A stretch of DNA of 64,000 nucleotides, taken from assembly GCF_040358985.1 (NCBI RefSeq), contig NZ_CP132932.1, positions 124,001 through 188,000 on the forward strand, written 5' to 3'. Under the pieces are notes generated by a model. The model searched no databases and was not told where the DNA came from. It saw only the letters and a list, made by a program, of their open reading frames with translations. Positions within the stretch are counted from its first letter, which is position 1. Every line of letters begins with the position of its first letter. Of this stretch, positions 53,664 through 62,792 are shown in pieces. A program made the translations under genes and the position numbers. Source of the stretch: Tunturibacter empetritectus. GTDB taxonomy: Bacteria; Acidobacteriota; Terriglobia; Terriglobales; Acidobacteriaceae.

Positions 53664-54787
53664 ACAGCAATGCTCTGGACGATACCCTTCTCGCGCAATC
53701 CTGTCTCAGCCTTTGAAAAGTAGTCCTCTACCGCACCCTGTGTCTTGATCCACGCGACATACTTCGCGATGCCTTGTTCGAGCGTAGTCTGCGGCTCATA
53801 GCCAATGCTGCGGATACGGCTGATGTCGGAGATCAACGAGCGAATCTCACCGGGACGGAACTCGCCGCGTGCCAGCGGTGCGAGAGGAATACTGAGCTGT
53901 TCGGCGATGATACCCGCAAGGTCGCGTACGCTGGTGGCATGTCCACTGCCGACGTTGACCGGCTGACCGTCCAGCTTGTCGGTCGTCGCCACCAGAAGAT
54001 TGGCACGGGCAATATCTTCAACGAAGCAGAGGTCGCGCGTCTGTCCGCCGTCCTCATACAGAATCGGCGGCTGGTTGTTCAGCAGCCGAGTGCAGAAGAT
54101 CGCGATGACGCCGGTATACGGATTGAACAGCGACTGGCGCGGCCCATAAGTGCAGGAGTAGCGTAACGCCACCGTGGGGATGCCGGTCTGCTTGCCCCAT
54201 AAAAGCACAAGCCGCTCCTGATCCACCTTGGTCAGCGCGTAGACTGTCTCGCCGCCGCCCGGCGTCCCCTCCGGCGTAGGGATCGAGATCGTATGTCTGC
54301 CGCAAATTGGACAGTGCACGCTGAAGTCGCCTGCGCGTAACTGCTCCGCGGGGCGAAGCAGCGGAACAACATGACCGTGCTCCACGCACAGCGCCGCACC
54401 CTCGCTGTAGACGGCCTGCGAGCTAGCGACGACAACCTTCTGGATCGGCAGCTTATGATCGCGAATGATCTCCAGCATCTGTGCCGTGCCGAAGCTGTTG
54501 ACGAGCACATACTTCGCCATCTCAGGCATGTAGCCGCCATAGGCCGCTTCGTGAAAGACGACGTCGATGTCGAGTAGTGCTTCGTGCATGGTCTTATAGT
54601 CCTGCACGTCGCCTTGGCGGAACTCCGCCGCGAGGTTCATCCACATCGGCCTTCCGTTCTTGTGCGTCTGCGGTTCGAGGTTGTCGAGTATACGAACGCT
54701 CCAGCCCTCACGAATGAGGAGATCGACGACGTGAGAACCGATCAGGCCAGCGCCGCCTGTGACCAATGCGCGTTTTGGATGTGACAT
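53660..54787 (-). CDS. NAD-dependent nucleotide-sugar epimerase with zinc-ribbon-like insertion
   Basis: A 375-residue extended SDR protein: GGAGLIGSHVVD binds NAD, VVVASSQAVYSEG supplies the serine, and YALTK is the catalytic Tyr-x3-Lys. Between them is an insertion with C-x2-H (LCVEHGHV) and C-x2-C (HCPICGRH), the pattern of a small metal site. It is known from a subgroup of epimerases that includes dTDP-L-rhamnose 4-epimerases. The product probably supplies an activated sugar to the transferases encoded opposite. It is convergent with the GT2 gene and overlaps it by four bases. A short unrecognised open tail lies just upstream (54793-54924, minus). Confidence 0.88.
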   Translation of the reverse strand: MSHPKRALVTGGAGLIGSHVVDLLIREGWSVRILDNLEPQTHKNGRPMWMNLAAEFRQGDVQDYKTMHEALLDIDVVFHEAAYGGYMPEMAKYVLVNSFGTAQMLEIIRDHKLPIQKVVVASSQAVYSEGAALCVEHGHVVPLLRPAEQLRAGDFSVHCPICGRHTISIPTPEGTPGGGETVYALTKVDQERLVLLWGKQTGIPTVALRYSCTYGPRQSLFNPYTGVIAIFCTRLLNNQPPILYEDGGQTRDLCFVEDIARANLLVATTDKLDGQPVNVGSGHATSVRDLAGIIAEQLSIPLAPLARGEFRPGEIRSLISDISRIRSIGYEPQTTLEQGIAKYVAWIKTQGAVEDYFSKAETGLREKGIVQSIAV

Positions 54788-55207
54788 TACCTCTATCTTA
54801 ACCTAGCGATCTTTCCTTTGCTGGATCCTTCGATTGCAAATATATCGATGTTGAAGGCGCTATTCTGAAGGAACTGCGCCATCCGTGCTGCCTGCTCATC
54901 AAACCCATAGAAGGGTCAACTGGCGTCGCAACCGTTGGCTCGGAACAAACACACACTAATTCCGAAGATCTACAGAGGGATGCGTCACAATGGCATTCGT
55001 AATTGCCCTATTTACCCACCAACTGATGAGGTGTTCCGTCTCGAGCCAGCTGCTTTGACATAACTTAAGGGCATGAAAGTCCGACATCAGGCGTTCCGCC
55101 CGGCGCTAGAAGCGATAGGCTTTCAAAGTGAAAAACAGGTTGAGAACGCATGTTAAACAAAGGGGTGCCCCGCTGAGAGCAACTCAGCGAAGCGCCGTCC
55201 AGTCTAT
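54788..55207. other. Intergenic region with a short protein-like tail
   Basis: About 420 bp. On the minus strand 54793-54924 is open for about 43 codons (FYGFDEQAARMAQFLQNSAF, then NIDIFAIEGSSKGK) and looks like the C-terminal end of a lost gene upstream of the epimerase; the family is not recognised. The rest shows no gene. The hairpin at 55171-55189 is listed as a terminator. Confidence 0.4.
55156..55189 (-). terminator. Terminator-like hairpin after the TonB receptor
   Basis: CGCTGAG-AGCAA-CTCAGCG forms a 7-bp stem at 55171-55189, about 20 bp past the receptor stop. On the minus strand it is followed by GGGGCACCCC (a second 4-bp stem) and TTTGTTTAA. The T-tract is interrupted, so strength is uncertain. 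Confidence 0.5.
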
Positions 55208-58200
55208 TTAGAACACAAACTTACCGCTAATTTGAAGCTGACGGGAAGAGCCGCCATCGCTGGTGGCGAAGCGGGTCGAGGAGATCTGGCCGAAGGTCGA
55301 AGACTGCGTGTTACCAGACGGTTGACCGAAGTTGGGATGGTTGAGAATGTCGAAGGCATCCACACGCAGTCTAAAGTTAAACCCTTCAAATAGCTTCGTG
55401 TCCTTCTCTCCGGAAAGATCGACGTCCGCAAATCCAGGTCCAGTCACTGCGTTCCGCTGAATATTGCCGATGCCGGTGTAGACGATGGCTGCAGTCGGAG
55501 TCGCCTGCGTTCCCTGAATCTGCAGACTGCATCCGTCCGGAACGGCCAAAGTCGGTTCAATGGCGCAAACATTCGAGTGCGGAATGAAGGTTACATTGGC
55601 AATCGCAGTCTGCGATTTATGCGTTGTGATTGAACCAACCTTGTTGGGGCGTACAGCACCCGTAAGGCCGTTGTAGTTTGAGCTGCTTGAGAGTATGTTG
55701 ATGGGGTTTCCCGTCTGGTATTGAACGATCGTCGAAAGCTGATAACCCGAGACCAGGCGGTTGCCCTTGAAGGGCAGGTTATAGATCGCGGTTCCGGCGA
55801 AATGATTGCGCGTGTCGAAATCCGACAGCCCGTAGTTGCCGCTGAGATGGTTGCTGTCCTGCGGAGCACCACCTGCCGCAGTAAGGCCTCCCTGTGACCC
55901 GAGCGAGTTGAGATCCATCGACTTCGTCCACTCGTAGTTCACATTAAACTCAAGTCCGCGTCTCATGGTCTTACTGAGCGTCGCCCACATCCCGTTGTAA
56001 TTCGAGATGCCGATGCTGTTTACCTCCGGAATGTTCGAAGCAATGGAGACGTTGGCATCGATGGGGCTATTGGGTGAGAGCTTCTGATACAGATGCGGGG
56101 ATCCAACTGGCCCGGATGCCTGGTTCTCGTTGGTTGTAATGCGCAGATGGCGTCCAACCGATCCGTAGTACCCGATCGAGGCAACCATGCCGGCGGCAAG
56201 CGCCTGCTGCACGTTCAGATTAAAGCTTTCGATGTACCCGTTCCTGAGGTTAGGGTTGACCGAACTGATCCCGATGGCCGAAGCCTTCGCCGATGCATAC
56301 AGCGTCGAGACAGGAATGGGAGCTCCGTTATAAGAGACTGCCGTGCTGAAGGGGGGATTGGTGTACAGTCCGCCCACTACGTTCGAAACCGGTTGGTCGA
56401 CCAGGTACGCATAGCCTCCACGCACCACGGTCCTCCCGGTGCCGAAGACATCGGCCGCAAATCCCAGCCGGGGCTCGATGTTGTAGTTCTGCGAGTAGGC
56501 GCCGTTGGCAGAAATTCCATTGGTGCCCACCTGCGTCAGCGTTGGCCCCCCATTTCCATTCGGATTAAAGAGCACAAATCTGTTCGCACCCTCGACCGGC
56601 GTACCATTCCACTCGAAGCGCAAGCCATACTCCAGTGTCAGCTTCGGTGTGAGCTTGAAGTTGTCCTGTACAAACCCTCCGACTGCGGTGTCGTAGACCC
56701 GGCTGGTGACGGTATTCGGTTGAATACTAAAGACCGTGGCGTTGTCCATCTCGAAGTTGTTGGCTGTGCTCACATAGGTAAGCGTCCCGATGTTCCCGGC
56801 AAAGCTGGCACTCAGATAGCGGCGATACTCACCACCGAATTTGATGCTATGCCTACCGCGCAGCAATGTCGCCGTATCCGAAAGAATACCAAGCGTGTCG
56901 TTGCGTCCTTGCGGGAATCCCGCGGGCCCACCAAAGACCAGACCAATATCGGAGAGCGTGATCTGCGGCAGACCAACATTGCCCTGAAGGCCATCGCCAA
57001 GGCCTACATCATTCGGATTAGTAAGATTGGCCGGGTTGAAGGCGATGGAGATGCGGTTGAAGCCGAGACGCACTTCATTCACGAAGTTCGGGTTGAAGAC
57101 ATGCGTCTCGTTGAAGGTGAGTATCTGCCGATGCGCGTTGCGGTGATCGCCCCATCCTGGAATCGTATCCCCCTGCAACGCAGGCTCCGTACGAACGTCT
57201 TTCTGAAAGGCATAGAAACCATGCGCCGAATCCGAGGTGCTGAACTGGTGCATGATGTCGACGGTGAACTGATCAATGTTGACCGGGCCAGGCGTGAACG
57301 CGACATAATTACTTCCGCTGTTCGGGAGCGGAAGCAGCGCCGCCAGCTTTGCAGCAGCGGGAAACTGTGCCGCGTTCGCCGCGATCTGCGCCTGCTGAGC
57401 GGCCGTAAGCACCGTGCTGTTCTGCAGAATGCCCTGTTTCTGCCTCAGGCCTTCATAGCTGCCGAAGAAGAAGGTGTGTTCTCTCCAGATGGGACCGCCC
57501 ACCGATCCGCCGAAGTTGTTGCGCTTGAGCGGCGCCTTCTCGCCCGGTAGGCCAGGAATTGGTAATCCGGTTGCAGGGCTGAAATTGCGGTTGAAGTAGT
57601 TGCGCGCGTCGAGCGCGTCGTTGCGGAAGTAGTCAAACGCCTCGCCATGAAACTGGTTTGTGCCGGAGCGCGTGGCAACGTTCACAATCGAGCCCGAGCT
57701 GCGGCCATACTCTGCGCTGAACGTCGAGTTATCGATCTTGAACTCGGAGGTGGTGCTGATCGACGGTTGAAAGGTGATCTGGTTCTGGCTGATATCGTTC
57801 AGGTTCACGCCGTTGATCTGGAAGTTTACCGAGTCTTCGCGATTGCCTGCTGAGTCAAAGGAGTTGGCACCCAGGCCGCGGCTCGCGGACGTCAGACTTC
57901 CGGCTGTCGGAGCAACCACGCCGCCGGGCGTCAGCACCGTCAGATCCAGAAAGTGCCGCCCGTTCAGTGGAATCTGCTGCACCGTTGTCCTGTCGATGAC
58001 CTGCCCGACCGTCATGGTCTGTGTCTCGATCTGCGGTGCGCCGCTGTCCACCTGCACCGTCTCGCCGGCCGATATTAGAGCAAGCTGCGCATTCACCGCA
58101 ACCGTCTGATTCACTTCCAGCGTCAACTTCTTTACGGTATATAGGCTGAAGCCCGCACCAGAAATCTGTATTTCATATTCGCCTGGTTGCAACGACGGAA

Positions 58201-58414
58201 CGCCATAAACTCCCGCCCCATCGGTAACGACCTCGCGATCAAGGCCCGTGGCAAGCGAATGCACTCTAACGTGCGCGCCTGGAACCACCGCACCGCTTGG
58301 GTCTATCACGGTGCCCGACAGATTCGCCGTCGACTGTGCAAGGCACACGCCAACGCTCTGTAACAACAGAACAAAACCTAAGAATCCGCTTGAGAACAAT
58401 TTAGAAATTTTCAC
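55208..58414 (-). CDS. TonB-dependent receptor, Oar-like
   Basis: A 1068-residue outer-membrane receptor. The start is GTG 58414, where AGGAGG stands six bases upstream and the product begins KISKLFSSGFLGF with a signal peptide ending GVCLAQ. The open frame to 58591 has no such support. Domains are Cpd (NLSGTVIDPSGAVVPGAHV, about 30-115), plug (QIPLNGRHFLDLTVLTPGG, NFQINGVNLNDISQNQ, IVNVATRSGTNQFHGEAF) and barrel, ending LQISGKFVF with a terminal aromatic. It stands alone: the nearest codirectional sequence upstream is a gamma-glutamyltranspeptidase remnant. Cargo is unknown. Confidence 0.92.
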   Translation of the reverse strand: MKISKLFSSGFLGFVLLLQSVGVCLAQSTANLSGTVIDPSGAVVPGAHVRVHSLATGLDREVVTDGAGVYGVPSLQPGEYEIQISGAGFSLYTVKKLTLEVNQTVAVNAQLALISAGETVQVDSGAPQIETQTMTVGQVIDRTTVQQIPLNGRHFLDLTVLTPGGVVAPTAGSLTSASRGLGANSFDSAGNREDSVNFQINGVNLNDISQNQITFQPSISTTSEFKIDNSTFSAEYGRSSGSIVNVATRSGTNQFHGEAFDYFRNDALDARNYFNRNFSPATGLPIPGLPGEKAPLKRNNFGGSVGGPIWREHTFFFGSYEGLRQKQGILQNSTVLTAAQQAQIAANAAQFPAAAKLAALLPLPNSGSNYVAFTPGPVNIDQFTVDIMHQFSTSDSAHGFYAFQKDVRTEPALQGDTIPGWGDHRNAHRQILTFNETHVFNPNFVNEVRLGFNRISIAFNPANLTNPNDVGLGDGLQGNVGLPQITLSDIGLVFGGPAGFPQGRNDTLGILSDTATLLRGRHSIKFGGEYRRYLSASFAGNIGTLTYVSTANNFEMDNATVFSIQPNTVTSRVYDTAVGGFVQDNFKLTPKLTLEYGLRFEWNGTPVEGANRFVLFNPNGNGGPTLTQVGTNGISANGAYSQNYNIEPRLGFAADVFGTGRTVVRGGYAYLVDQPVSNVVGGLYTNPPFSTAVSYNGAPIPVSTLYASAKASAIGISSVNPNLRNGYIESFNLNVQQALAAGMVASIGYYGSVGRHLRITTNENQASGPVGSPHLYQKLSPNSPIDANVSIASNIPEVNSIGISNYNGMWATLSKTMRRGLEFNVNYEWTKSMDLNSLGSQGGLTAAGGAPQDSNHLSGNYGLSDFDTRNHFAGTAIYNLPFKGNRLVSGYQLSTIVQYQTGNPINILSSSSNYNGLTGAVRPNKVGSITTHKSQTAIANVTFIPHSNVCAIEPTLAVPDGCSLQIQGTQATPTAAIVYTGIGNIQRNAVTGPGFADVDLSGEKDTKLFEGFNFRLRVDAFDILNHPNFGQPSGNTQSSTFGQISSTRFATSDGGSSRQLQISGKFVF

Positions 58415-58969
58415 TTCAGGCCTCCTGCAAATCAAGTTGCACCTACGACTTCTATGTGGAAGAACTGCGGCCCGAAAAAGGACTTCGAACGTACGTATTG
58501 CAATTAGATCTGATGGGCCCAAATAACGCCGGTGGACCGGTCTTGTCGGCCTCGATTTACTATCTGAAGCGGACCGCGACCCGTTCCACAATAAACTTTT
58601 TTGTGATGATATCTAAAATTTCACCTATTTCCAGCGATGTCAATATGCCGAGTCATTACTAGCGGATTTATTTTTCGCCAATCTATCGACAAATTAATGA
58701 GTGCAAACGGTTATTGGAATCAACTAGTTCTGTCAGTTTTTTGAGCTTATTTCGCCATTCACGATGCGAGCATCGACTCAACGCTAACGGCAAGCAAAGA
58801 GGAAGCCGTAGCGGAGCGTGTCAAGAAGATCGGATAAAAACAAAGTACAAGGGCGCTCAAAAGCTGCCGAAGACATCACTCCAGTTAGACGACGATTCCC
58901 CAAAACAGTAACGATCATCCAAAATGGGCCGCGCGTATTAAGTCAGGCAAGGATGGATCTCAGGCCACG
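58415..58969. other. Upstream region of the 58.4-kb receptor, no gene seen
   Basis: About 555 bp, AT-rich between 58560 and 58740, where the receptor promoter probably lies. Short open frames on both strands do not look like proteins. No operator-like palindrome stood out. Confidence 0.45.
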
Positions 58970-59413
58970 TTAGTAGGCGAGGACGCGGCCGTTTGCGCGC
59001 ATCTCTAAGGCTAATGAGACGACCTTGGCGAGCTTTGGATCCCAGATCATTGTGTAGCAGTCGCCACCGATGCCGGAGCTTGTCGGCTCGAGGAAGCCAA
59101 GGCAGGCGTTGGCGGCGATTGCGGAGCCGCCTCGCTTCAGAGTTTCGATTGCAGTCAAGGTCGCGATGGGGTGGCTGTGCCGGCGGCTCCAGAGCATCCC
59201 ATAGCGGCGGAACGGCTGGCGAAGCTGGCACCTGAGACCCGGTCGCCGGCATGCACGTCTGGTCGCACAAAGCGTTCGGCGCTTGAGGGCTGGAAGTTCG
59301 GCAGGGATGTGTCCGATGAGCCTGATTCGGGTCGCCACTCTGGCGATGGCGACGGATGGCTGAAGCTACGCGATGGCAAGCGGGAGTGCGGCGATGAATG
59401 AGCGACGGCGCAA
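58970..59413 (-). pseudogene. Gamma-glutamyltranspeptidase remnant (N-terminal part)
   Basis: From a TTG at 59413, with AGGAG seven bases upstream, the minus strand reads MRRRSFIAALPLAIA and then a TAG stop. After frame changes it continues RPDVHAGDRVSGASFASRSA and then ATLTAIETLKRGGSAIAANA with CLGFLEPTSSGIGGDCYTMI. The last part is the hallmark N-terminal segment of gamma-glutamyltranspeptidases. A few residues of the usual DAAIAANA helix are deleted, and the gene ends at 58970 without the catalytic threonine region. It was an exported enzyme and is now dead by stop codon, frameshift and truncation. Confidence 0.82.
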
Positions 59414-59953
59414 TGTTGTTCTCCTGGTCGAATGTTCGCAGACAAAAAAATGAGGTGCGATCAAAGCCGTACGTTTAGAGTTTCACTCCGATATATCAAG
59501 GCGTTCTTGCCTTGCTTCTCTACCCAAGCGGACTGTCTCCGCCCGAGCAATGAGTTTCGTAGTAGTGTCGCAAGTTTAGAGGGGTTCCGCAGCGCGAAGA
59601 CGATTTACTGCTTCTCCTCAGCTAATGAGGAGCCTGGGCCAGCATTGTCTCTTCAGGACATCCCGGGAGTCGTCAGTTTTCCATAGAGCCAAGAGTTTGT
59701 CGTGCTGGTCTGTGTTTCCGCTCACGGTCATGTTGGCCGACGCCTTAAGAGCCTGCCCTGTTGGACTATCGACGAAGGAGATGCTGTCGTTGCAGCCGAG
59801 CCTCTGCTCAGGTCGCCGAGGCTTCGGGGAGTAGGACGGTGGCGTATTTGGCAACGGCGCTTTCTTATGCCTACAACCAACTAACTCCTACCGTAACGCA
59901 AGTCTCAAATTCGGTACTTCTCCGACTTCTTGTAGGACGGGCGGCCGATATCG
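59414..59953. other. Gap between the transpeptidase remnant and the last TonB receptor
   Basis: About 540 bp. A minus-strand frame at 59618-59854 reads protein-like in its middle (NDSISFVDSPTGQALKASAN, then HDKLLALWKTDDSRDVL) but has no clear start and is not recognised; it may be a further gene remnant. No terminator was seen after the receptor. Confidence 0.4.
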
Positions 59954-62290
59954 CTAGAAAAACGAATTCAGGCGCAATGCCCAGCTGCGTCCAGGCGCGA
60001 TTGCGTTCCCGGAGAAAAGACCTCCAAAATCGATAATATTCAAGCGATTATTCAGATTGTCGCCGTCGAGCTGTAAGCGAGAGTTAAACTTGTCGCCCTG
60101 GTATAGATCAATACCAAGGGATGCGGTGACTGCCAGCGTTGGGAGAATTCGCCCCCGCTCGAAGTTCAATCGATCTACGATCTGGAGACCGTACTCATCG
60201 ACTGCCTGTTGATACGTGCCCTGGTACTCGAAAGGCAAGCCCGAGCCGTACGAAGCGCCTGCCGCCAACCACAGTCGCGGCATCAGCTGATACTGAAAGC
60301 GGGTGCGCGCCGTGTTTCGCTGGTCTTGCGAGTCGGGAAAATGTCCACTCAACTGCGACAATGCGTTATCCGCGTCATCGCCAAGAAACAGGCCGCCGGT
60401 CACGGGGAGCCAGACACGGCCGACCATATAGGAGTAGCTGATGAACCCAGTAAGCGGACCCATCCTGACGACCTGCAACTTACCTTCGGCACCATAAATG
60501 ACCGCGTGATCGAAGGCTATCGGATAGCTGACGCCGGTGTTGAGGAGTTGGTCGTCGTCTGCATAGTTACTCACGTCGCGTGGATAGACGTTCACATCCA
60601 GCCGTATCCGGTCGCCAAAGGCTTTAGTTCCACCTCCCTCGTAGTAGTTACCCCTCGACGGCTTTACTGGTAGACGAAGGAAGTCGCTGCTGAGCGCATC
60701 AATCTGAGTTGAGCTCGAAATCAGGATATTTTCAAAGGAAGGAGTCTGAAAGACTCGGTCGTACGAGGCATGCAGCACCATCTTCCAAGACGGAACATAG
60801 TAGCCGACCGAAACTCTTGGGCTAATTCCAATTTCATTCAGAATGAGTTGATAGTGGTCCCAACGGAGCCCGGCGCTTACCGTCCAACTCCCCAAACGGA
60901 TGAGGTCCTCGACGAACGTAGACTGTTCTAAGTCGGGACGGCTGGCGGCGAAATTCAGCGCCGGGGGAGTATCGGGATCGAACTGTGTTGGATCAGTAAT
61001 GGAGTAGTTGAACTTCTCATGCAGGAAGCTGTTATCTGACTCGACCCCGGCTTTGAGCTCCTGATTGTGATAGTGCCTGGAGTAGGTTCCCTTGAAGTAG
61101 CCTTCCTTGAAGTAGTTTTTCTGGAAAGCGATGATAGGTGTCGAGAAGACGTCGGAGTAGAGGTCATTGGCATTCTTGCGAACAAATCCCTCCAGCGTTC
61201 CCAGGCTGTCAGACGAAAATATGTGCTGATAAGTCACCGACCCTATGGTTTCAAAGTTGTCGCCGGTCTGGAGCTGACCCGCCGCTTGCTGCAACTGTTC
61301 ATTGGGAATTTCGAATCGCGAAAACTCGTGTCGGGCGACCACGATCAGTCGGTCTTTTTCATTGAAATCCCGTTCATACCTCAGGGAAAAGTCGCCGACA
61401 GTCCCACGGTTGGTGAAGTTCTCCGGCACCACGGGGTTGAGATAGTGCGCTGACATACCGCCCGACGCGGTTGCCGAAAACGTATTTTTGCCCGACGTCT
61501 CCTGCACTCTTGCATAGGAGCCTAACGTGTCATATGTCCCGCCTGTCAGGATCCACTGCCCGTGCAGGCCTGCGTCGGGGTTGCGCTTGGTGTTGAGCTC
61601 TATCACACCGCCCATCTTCCTACCGTACTCCGCAGGGAAGCCGGCGGTATAGATGCTCATTGATTCCAGATCGTCAGCCTCAATCTCCGGTCCGAAGCTG
61701 GGCGAACGATTGTCGGTAAGCGGAAGCCCATCGACCACGAACTGGGTCTGGTATTCAGAACCCCTCGGATGCAATACCGCATTGCCCTCGTAGAGCCAGC
61801 CAGGTTGCGAGACCACGAGGTCTTGTATCGATCTGCCGGGTAGAGACTGGACGCGGTCCCGAATCTGTCTCGAGCCTATCTGCATGATGGAGGAGGGTCG
61901 GTCCGGATCGATGAGCGTCTCCTCGGTATTCACAGCTACGACCGTGTTCACCGGGGCAACCTGGAGTTGAACCACCGATTCGATGGGGATGGATGACCCC
62001 ATTTGCAGAGTGCTGGAGACCGACGAAAAACCCTGTTTCTCGGCGGTGATCGAGTAAACCCCATATGGAAGCCGACGGATAACAGCGTTTCCCTTTTCAT
62101 CGGTTATAAGGACGGTTCTATATTGGTTCCCCTGACTTATTACGGTCACGGATGCTTCGAGTCCTGCTCCAGTGGAATCGGTCGCTTTTAGAAGTAACTC
62201 TCCCGTATTCGCCTGACCCATTGCGGAACAGACGCAAAGTAGCAGGCATCTTGTGACCCCGAAAGGTAGGCGTAAATTCAAATCCTTCAC
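59954..62290 (-). CDS. TonB-dependent receptor, short type with Cpd-like N-terminus
   Basis: A 778-residue outer-membrane receptor, about 300 shorter than the other four. A signal peptide ending SAMGQ is followed by a Cpd-like domain (ELLLKATDSTGAGLEASVTV, about 28-115). The plug (IRDRVQSLPGRSIQDLVVSQ, QFVVDGLPLTDNRSPSFGP, GFPAEYGRKMGGVIELNTKR) is closer to classical siderophore/B12 receptors. The barrel ends in ALRLNSFF. The start is GTG at 62290 with no strong ribosome site. No cobalamin riboswitch or Fur box was recognised upstream. It is divergent from the beta-propeller gene at 62793. Confidence 0.9.
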   Translation of the reverse strand: MKDLNLRLPFGVTRCLLLCVCSAMGQANTGELLLKATDSTGAGLEASVTVISQGNQYRTVLITDEKGNAVIRRLPYGVYSITAEKQGFSSVSSTLQMGSSIPIESVVQLQVAPVNTVVAVNTEETLIDPDRPSSIMQIGSRQIRDRVQSLPGRSIQDLVVSQPGWLYEGNAVLHPRGSEYQTQFVVDGLPLTDNRSPSFGPEIEADDLESMSIYTAGFPAEYGRKMGGVIELNTKRNPDAGLHGQWILTGGTYDTLGSYARVQETSGKNTFSATASGGMSAHYLNPVVPENFTNRGTVGDFSLRYERDFNEKDRLIVVARHEFSRFEIPNEQLQQAAGQLQTGDNFETIGSVTYQHIFSSDSLGTLEGFVRKNANDLYSDVFSTPIIAFQKNYFKEGYFKGTYSRHYHNQELKAGVESDNSFLHEKFNYSITDPTQFDPDTPPALNFAASRPDLEQSTFVEDLIRLGSWTVSAGLRWDHYQLILNEIGISPRVSVGYYVPSWKMVLHASYDRVFQTPSFENILISSSTQIDALSSDFLRLPVKPSRGNYYEGGGTKAFGDRIRLDVNVYPRDVSNYADDDQLLNTGVSYPIAFDHAVIYGAEGKLQVVRMGPLTGFISYSYMVGRVWLPVTGGLFLGDDADNALSQLSGHFPDSQDQRNTARTRFQYQLMPRLWLAAGASYGSGLPFEYQGTYQQAVDEYGLQIVDRLNFERGRILPTLAVTASLGIDLYQGDKFNSRLQLDGDNLNNRLNIIDFGGLFSGNAIAPGRSWALRLNSFF

Positions 62291-62792
62291 CGTTTGTTAG
62301 ACGTTTTAGGCCTGCGGGATTGGGTGTGGAGCAGTTTACATCCCATCCTTCGGGGAAGGAGCCGAGGATGGGCACACTTATGTTTTCGTGCTGACATCTC
62401 CAATCGCAGGTCATCAAGGGAAAATTCGACAGCTTAGATGTCATGAACAACATTGTTGATTGAATGAACGGACTTTGTCTGCGTGGCCAAGGGCTGCGAG
62501 TAGGTTGGTGTTTCAACTATCCCCATTAAAAGAAGTTGCGATTGGCGCTCGTACGACGCGGCAAAGTAACCAGCTTTCATTACTACTGTGCATACACGTG
62601 TTCGGCTCAGATGCATTACATTTTGCGTTTAATGTGCTGCATGAGTCGGCACGTTTGTTGGCCTCCTGCCGCGGGAGCGAAAGATCCTGCTGCAGTTCTG
62701 TCGTTCGATTCGGCCCTTGGTTGGAAACTCGTTAGGAATTTGATTCATCCTCCCCTCTCAACGAAACAACCTTGGGACGCTGGAGGGGAGTC
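62291..62792. promoter_or_regulatory. Divergent region between the short TonB receptor and the propeller gene
   Basis: About 500 bp that must hold the promoters of both divergent genes. No coding sequence is recognisable; the small open frames overlap and lack protein character. GGAGGGGAG just before 62793 is the ribosome site of the plus-strand gene. Confidence 0.4.

Noticed and set aside
56093..57550. 485-codon open frame on the plus strand
   Set aside because: It lies wholly antisense to the TonB receptor at 55208-58414, whose frame has clear plug and barrel motifs. The antisense product has no recognisable domain and an arginine-rich, shadow-like composition.
62291..62792. Possible cobalamin riboswitch upstream of the short TonB receptor
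   Set aside because: The B12-box and the conserved hairpin order were looked for and not found.
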